A DNA stretch of 25,386 bases from NCBI GenBank assembly GCA_937927445.1, contig CALAOB010000136.1, positions 1 through 25,386 of the forward strand, read 5' to 3'. Below are positions 22,676 to 25,386 of the stretch, in pieces. Numbering within the stretch: the stretch's first letter is position 1; every line of letters starts with the position of its first letter. This DNA comes from an uncultured Oribacterium sp. (GTDB lineage: Bacteria; Bacillota; Clostridia; Lachnospirales; Lachnospiraceae). A model generated the notes under the pieces. It worked only from the letters and a program-made list of their open reading frames with translations, was not told the DNA's origin and searched no databases. A program made the position numbers and the translations under genes.

Positions 22676-22988
22676 TGTATTTAACAGCATCATGGCTGGT
22701 CTGGATGAGGCCATCGATGATGCGCGAAAAATCAAAAAGCTTCCCCGTCGCACAGTGATGATCACACCAGTAAAAAGCTATACAGCTCAGGAGGTAAAGG
22801 CGATTCGGCATGAAACAGGGATGTCCCAAAAGCTTTTTGCGGAATATCTGGGCGTTTCGGTTAAAACCGTAGAATCCTGGGAAGCTGGCGTAAATCATCC
22901 GGCAGGTTCATCCAGTCGCATACTGAGCATGATGGAAAGAAACAGAAATTTGACAGAAGAATATCCATTTGTAAAAGTTGAAGCGTAG
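22668..22988 (+). CDS. HigA2-type antitoxin, XRE family
   Basis: 106-residue DNA-binding antitoxin. The N-terminal half (SSVFNSIMAGLDEAIDDARK) resembles the toxin-neutralising part of HigA2. The helix-turn-helix at about 45-80 reads VKAIRHETGMSQKLFAEYLGVSVKTVESWEAG, split here as VKAIRHETGMSQ and LGVSVKTVESWEAG. It should bind and inhibit the toxin encoded just upstream and repress their shared promoter. ATG 22668 overlaps the toxin stop region, with AGGAGGAG inside the toxin gene. Confidence 0.9.
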   Translation: MSSVFNSIMAGLDEAIDDARKIKKLPRRTVMITPVKSYTAQEVKAIRHETGMSQKLFAEYLGVSVKTVESWEAGVNHPAGSSSRILSMMERNRNLTEEYPFVKVEA

Positions 22989-23000
22989 ATTATATGTATC

Positions 23001-23045
23001 AAAATGTCCTTGATGGAACGCAAAGGGGTTCATCAAGGACATTTT
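23001..23045. terminator. Bidirectional terminator between antitoxin and trpG
   Basis: AAAATGTCCTTGATG-GAAC, loop, GTTC-ATCAAGGACATTTT: about 18 bp of stem with one bulge, A-run before and T-run after, so it can act on both strands. It serves the antitoxin transcript and trpEG. The stem resembles the T-box terminator stem (GTCCCTGATGAAAC). Confidence 0.88.
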
Positions 23046-23098
23046 GTTTATAAAATCCCCCAAGTGGGCATGATATATCAAAAATGCGGAAAACGTGC

Positions 23099-23665
23099 CT
23101 ACAGCTCAATGAAATTCCGCAGCATCTGCGCGCCGTCCGGGGTCATGATGGACTCCGGGTGGAACTGCAGGCCGAAGACCGGGTAGTCGATGTCCTCGAC
23201 GGCCATGACCTCGCCGTCTTCTGTCTGCGCGATGATCTTCAGGCTTTCCGGAATCGTATCGGCTTCGGCTGCCAGCGAGTGATATCGGGCTACCAGCACC
23301 TTTTCCGGGAGTCCTGCGAAGATGCGGCTCGTCGTGTCGATCGTCGTGAGCGACTGCTTGCCGTGCATGAGCTCCTTTGCGTAGCCAACCGTCGCGCCGT
23401 AGGCTTCGCAGATGCCCTGCTCGCCGAGACATACACCGAGGATCGGAATCTTCGTCCGAAGCTTCTTCACGACCTGCTCGCAGACGCCCGCATCGGCCGG
23501 GCGACCAGGCCCCGGCGAGATGATAATCTTCTCCGGTGCCAGCACCTCGATCTCCTCGACCGTCAGCTCATCGTTTCGGATCACCCGAATGTCCGGCTCG
23601 ATCGCGCCCACCATCTGATACAGGTTAAAAGAAAAACTGTCGTAATTATCAATCAGTAAAATCAT
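23099..23665 (-). CDS. trpG: Anthranilate synthase glutamine amidotransferase subunit
   Basis: Releases ammonia from glutamine and feeds it to TrpE. 188 residues; the class I amidotransferase triad is C79 (GVCLG), H169 and E171 (FHPES). PGPGRPADAG (51-60) forms the oxyanion region. The motif after the nucleophile reads GVCLGEQGI, where His is usual in place of Glu82. It may also serve p-aminobenzoate synthesis, as such subunits often do. GGAGG precedes ATG. It follows trpE after 107 bases containing two GC-rich hairpins. trpD, normally next, is about 12.8 kb away. Confidence 0.97.
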   Translation of the reverse strand: MILLIDNYDSFSFNLYQMVGAIEPDIRVIRNDELTVEEIEVLAPEKIIISPGPGRPADAGVCEQVVKKLRTKIPILGVCLGEQGICEAYGATVGYAKELMHGKQSLTTIDTTSRIFAGLPEKVLVARYHSLAAEADTIPESLKIIAQTEDGEVMAVEDIDYPVFGLQFHPESIMTPDGAQMLRNFIEL

Positions 23666-23681
23666 ATGTCACCTCCGCGCC

Positions 23682-23745
23682 GAGCGCCCGGCGCTGCTCC
23701 ATCGTACATCCGACCTCGCTGTTTCGTGCCGGGCGTCGGCCCGGT
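23682..23745 (-). other. Two GC-rich hairpins between trpE and trpG
   Basis: GAGCGCC..GGCGCTgCTC (23682-23699) and CCGGGC-GTCG-GCCCGG (23729-23744). No T-run follows. They lie in the 107-base trpE-trpG gap, which in many operons is absent, and neither has the GGGGTC core. They may adjust the TrpE:TrpG ratio. Confidence 0.45.
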
Positions 23746-23772
23746 CTCATCGAAATCTCGTCGGCGCTATCC

Positions 23773-25239
23773 TCACTCCGCAAGCGCATTCGCTTCCTCC
23801 AGTGCCGTCACCACGGCCTTCGCCTTATTGATACACTCTTGGTACTCCTTCTCCGGCACCGAATCCGCCACGATACCGGCGCCGCTCCGGATGAAGACCT
23901 TGCCGTTTTTCTTATACGCGATGCGGATCGCGATGCAGGTATCCAGGTTTCCACTGAAGTCGATGTAGCCGATTGCGCCACCATAGATGCCGCGCTTGTT
24001 GTTCTCGAGGTCGTTGATCAGCTGGCACGCGCGGATCTTCGGTGCGCCTGACAGCGTCCCTGCGGGGAGAATCGAGTCGACAGCATTGAGCGCATCCAGA
24101 TCCGGACGGATCTCACCGCGTACCGTGGAGCCAATGTGCATGACGTGCGAAAAATGGAGGACCTCATGGTAGCGCTCGACCGCCACCGTGCCGAACTTCG
24201 CGATCTTTCCGATGTCGTTGCGGCCGAGGTCCACCAGCATGTTGTGCTCCGCGAGCTCCTTCTCATCCAGCAGAAGCTCCGCCTCGAGCGCCGCATCCTC
24301 TGCCGCCGTCTTGCCGCGCGGCCGTGTACCCGCGAGCGGGAAGGTGTGCAGCACGCCGTCCTCGAGCTTCACGAGGGTCTCCGGCGACGCACCTGCGACC
24401 TCGACATCCGTTCCTGAAAAGTAGAACATGTATGGCGACGGATTGAGCGTTCGCAGCATGCGGTAGCAGTTGAGGAGACTGCCCTCGTAGTCCGCCTCGA
24501 GCCGGTTTGACAGCACGATCTGGAAGATGTCGCCCTCGTGGATGTGGTGCTTCGCCCGCTCGATCATCGCGCAGTACTGCGGCTCGTCGAAGAGCGGCCG
24601 GAATTCGGAGCGAAGCGCGCCCGCCGGCTCCTCCTTCTCCGCACCGTCCCGGATCAGACGAATCAGATTCTCGAGCTCCCGCTCGGCCTTTCGATATGCG
24701 CTTTCCGCTTCTGCGAGGTCAATGCTGACGATCAGGATGATTTTCTGTTTCAGATTGTCGAAGGCGATGACCTTATCGAAGAGCATCAGATCCACGTCCT
24801 TGAAATGCTCCGTGTCCTCGGCGTCCAGGCGGAGCGACGGCTCGGCGTACTTCAGGTAATCGTAGGAGAAGTAGCCGACGAGACCACCGGCAAAGCTCGG
24901 CAGGAACGGCAGCCGCGGTGAGCGGTACTCCTGCAGGATCTGGCGGATCGTCGCACCCGGATCCTTCGTGTCAAAGGACAGCGCCCCGACCTTCATGTGC
25001 CCGTCGAGGCAGGTGATCTCCATCGTCGGATCGAAGCCCAGGAAGGTATAGCGTCCCCACTTCTCCTGCGCCTCCGCCGACTCCAGCAGATAGCAGTGGT
25101 CGGAAACATTCTTCAGCTTCCGAAGCACCTGCATCGGTGTATACAGATCCGACAGGATCTCCGTACTCACCGGCACACGACGATACTCGCCCTGTGTCGC
25201 ATACGCCCGAACCTCCTCGAGTGATGGTCTGATCATCAT
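23773..25239 (-). CDS. trpE: Anthranilate synthase component I
   Basis: Makes anthranilate from chorismate with ammonia from TrpG, the first committed and feedback-controlled step. 488 residues. LLESAE (51-56) is the tryptophan feedback site; the chorismate-binding C-terminal half shows IFQIVLSNR, GASPETLV, PLAGTRPRG, LVDLGRNDIG, LPAGTLSGAPK, RGIYGGAIGY and IRSGAGIVADS, all catalytic-core blocks. ATG 25239 is chosen because AGGAG lies six bases upstream; ATG 25236 is possible, and the upstream frame to 25284 runs into repeat DNA. A palindromic element lies upstream. Any T-box for trpEG would be beyond the right edge. Confidence 0.97.
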   Translation of the reverse strand: MMIRPSLEEVRAYATQGEYRRVPVSTEILSDLYTPMQVLRKLKNVSDHCYLLESAEAQEKWGRYTFLGFDPTMEITCLDGHMKVGALSFDTKDPGATIRQILQEYRSPRLPFLPSFAGGLVGYFSYDYLKYAEPSLRLDAEDTEHFKDVDLMLFDKVIAFDNLKQKIILIVSIDLAEAESAYRKAERELENLIRLIRDGAEKEEPAGALRSEFRPLFDEPQYCAMIERAKHHIHEGDIFQIVLSNRLEADYEGSLLNCYRMLRTLNPSPYMFYFSGTDVEVAGASPETLVKLEDGVLHTFPLAGTRPRGKTAAEDAALEAELLLDEKELAEHNMLVDLGRNDIGKIAKFGTVAVERYHEVLHFSHVMHIGSTVRGEIRPDLDALNAVDSILPAGTLSGAPKIRACQLINDLENNKRGIYGGAIGYIDFSGNLDTCIAIRIAYKKNGKVFIRSGAGIVADSVPEKEYQECINKAKAVVTALEEANALAE

Positions 25240-25283
25240 AACGTACTCCTTCCTGAGCCGACCGGCTCTGTCCACCGGGGTCA

Positions 25284-25337
25284 TGCTGCCGACGAGCGAA
25301 CCCGGCCTCCCGAAAATTTAATGGGGTCAGACCCCAA
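25284..25337. repeat. Palindromic element upstream of trpE
   Basis: TGGGGTC-A-GACCCCA (25322-25336) preceded by CGGCCTCCCGAAAATTTA. The stretch from GACG to GGGGTC matches that upstream of trpD (10409-10445) at about 35 of 38 positions. It is the only copy beside trpEG. The remaining 49 bases to the window edge show no identifiable feature. Confidence 0.85.
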
Positions 25338-25386
25338 TGTCGTCAACCCAAGGTCAACTTAAGATTAGTTACCAGAAGAATGATAC

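Noticed and set aside
25270..25283. GGGGTC at 25277-25282 as a further palindrome copy
   Set aside because: It is not followed by GACCCC, so it cannot form the hairpin.

Overview
The window is most consistent with a GC-rich Gram-positive anaerobe, probably a Clostridia/Lachnospiraceae-type Firmicute. The evidence is a T-box riboswitch, a YesM/YesN two-component pair, an MsmX-dependent type sugar ABC cassette without its own ATPase, a GH36 alpha-galactosidase and strong AGGAGG-like ribosome binding sites. The genus cannot be fixed from the sequence alone.

Layout. 1-2858 (-): a large periplasmic-binding-domain hybrid sensor kinase, cut by the left edge. 3150-5225 (+): gmd and rmd, which together make GDP-D-rhamnose, bracketed by a 30-nt inverted repeat. 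5280-10320 (-): trpD-trpC-trpF-trpB-trpA, preceded by a tryptophan-specific T-box leader (about 10521-10938). 11285-18501 (-): an operon of solute-binding protein, two permeases, GH36 alpha-galactosidase and an IlvD/Edd-family dehydratase. 18741-22001 (+): the divergent yesM/yesN-like regulators. 22304-22988 (+): an AT-rich HigB2/HigA2-like toxin-antitoxin pair. 23099-25239 (-): trpG and trpE. The tryptophan pathway is therefore complete, but its genes are split into trpEG and trpDCFBA by about 12.5 kb of sugar-use and toxin-antitoxin DNA.

The most unusual signal is a family of short palindromes with core GGGGTC(A/T)GACCCC. Eight copies (two with altered cores) are seen, all in or beside the trp genes. 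They lie in trp intergenic gaps, upstream of both trpD and trpE, across the trpF stop codon, and inside trpC, where a two-palindrome unit is read through in frame and adds about 26 residues. The unit consists of two palindromes in opposite orientation joined by an AT-rich spacer, as in REP doublets (BIME/REPIN). Paired changes in both arms of different copies point to conservation of the hairpin. Protein-coding insertion of palindromes is known from Rickettsia palindromic elements; I know of no description for this trp case, and only a database search can settle novelty.

How the genes work together. The T-box senses uncharged tRNA-Trp and should control trpDCFBA. YesM/YesN probably responds to an extracellular sugar cue and drives the galactoside uptake and hydrolysis operon. 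A degenerate trpG 3'-end copy at 22060-22110 marks one side of the toxin-antitoxin islet and suggests rearrangement there.
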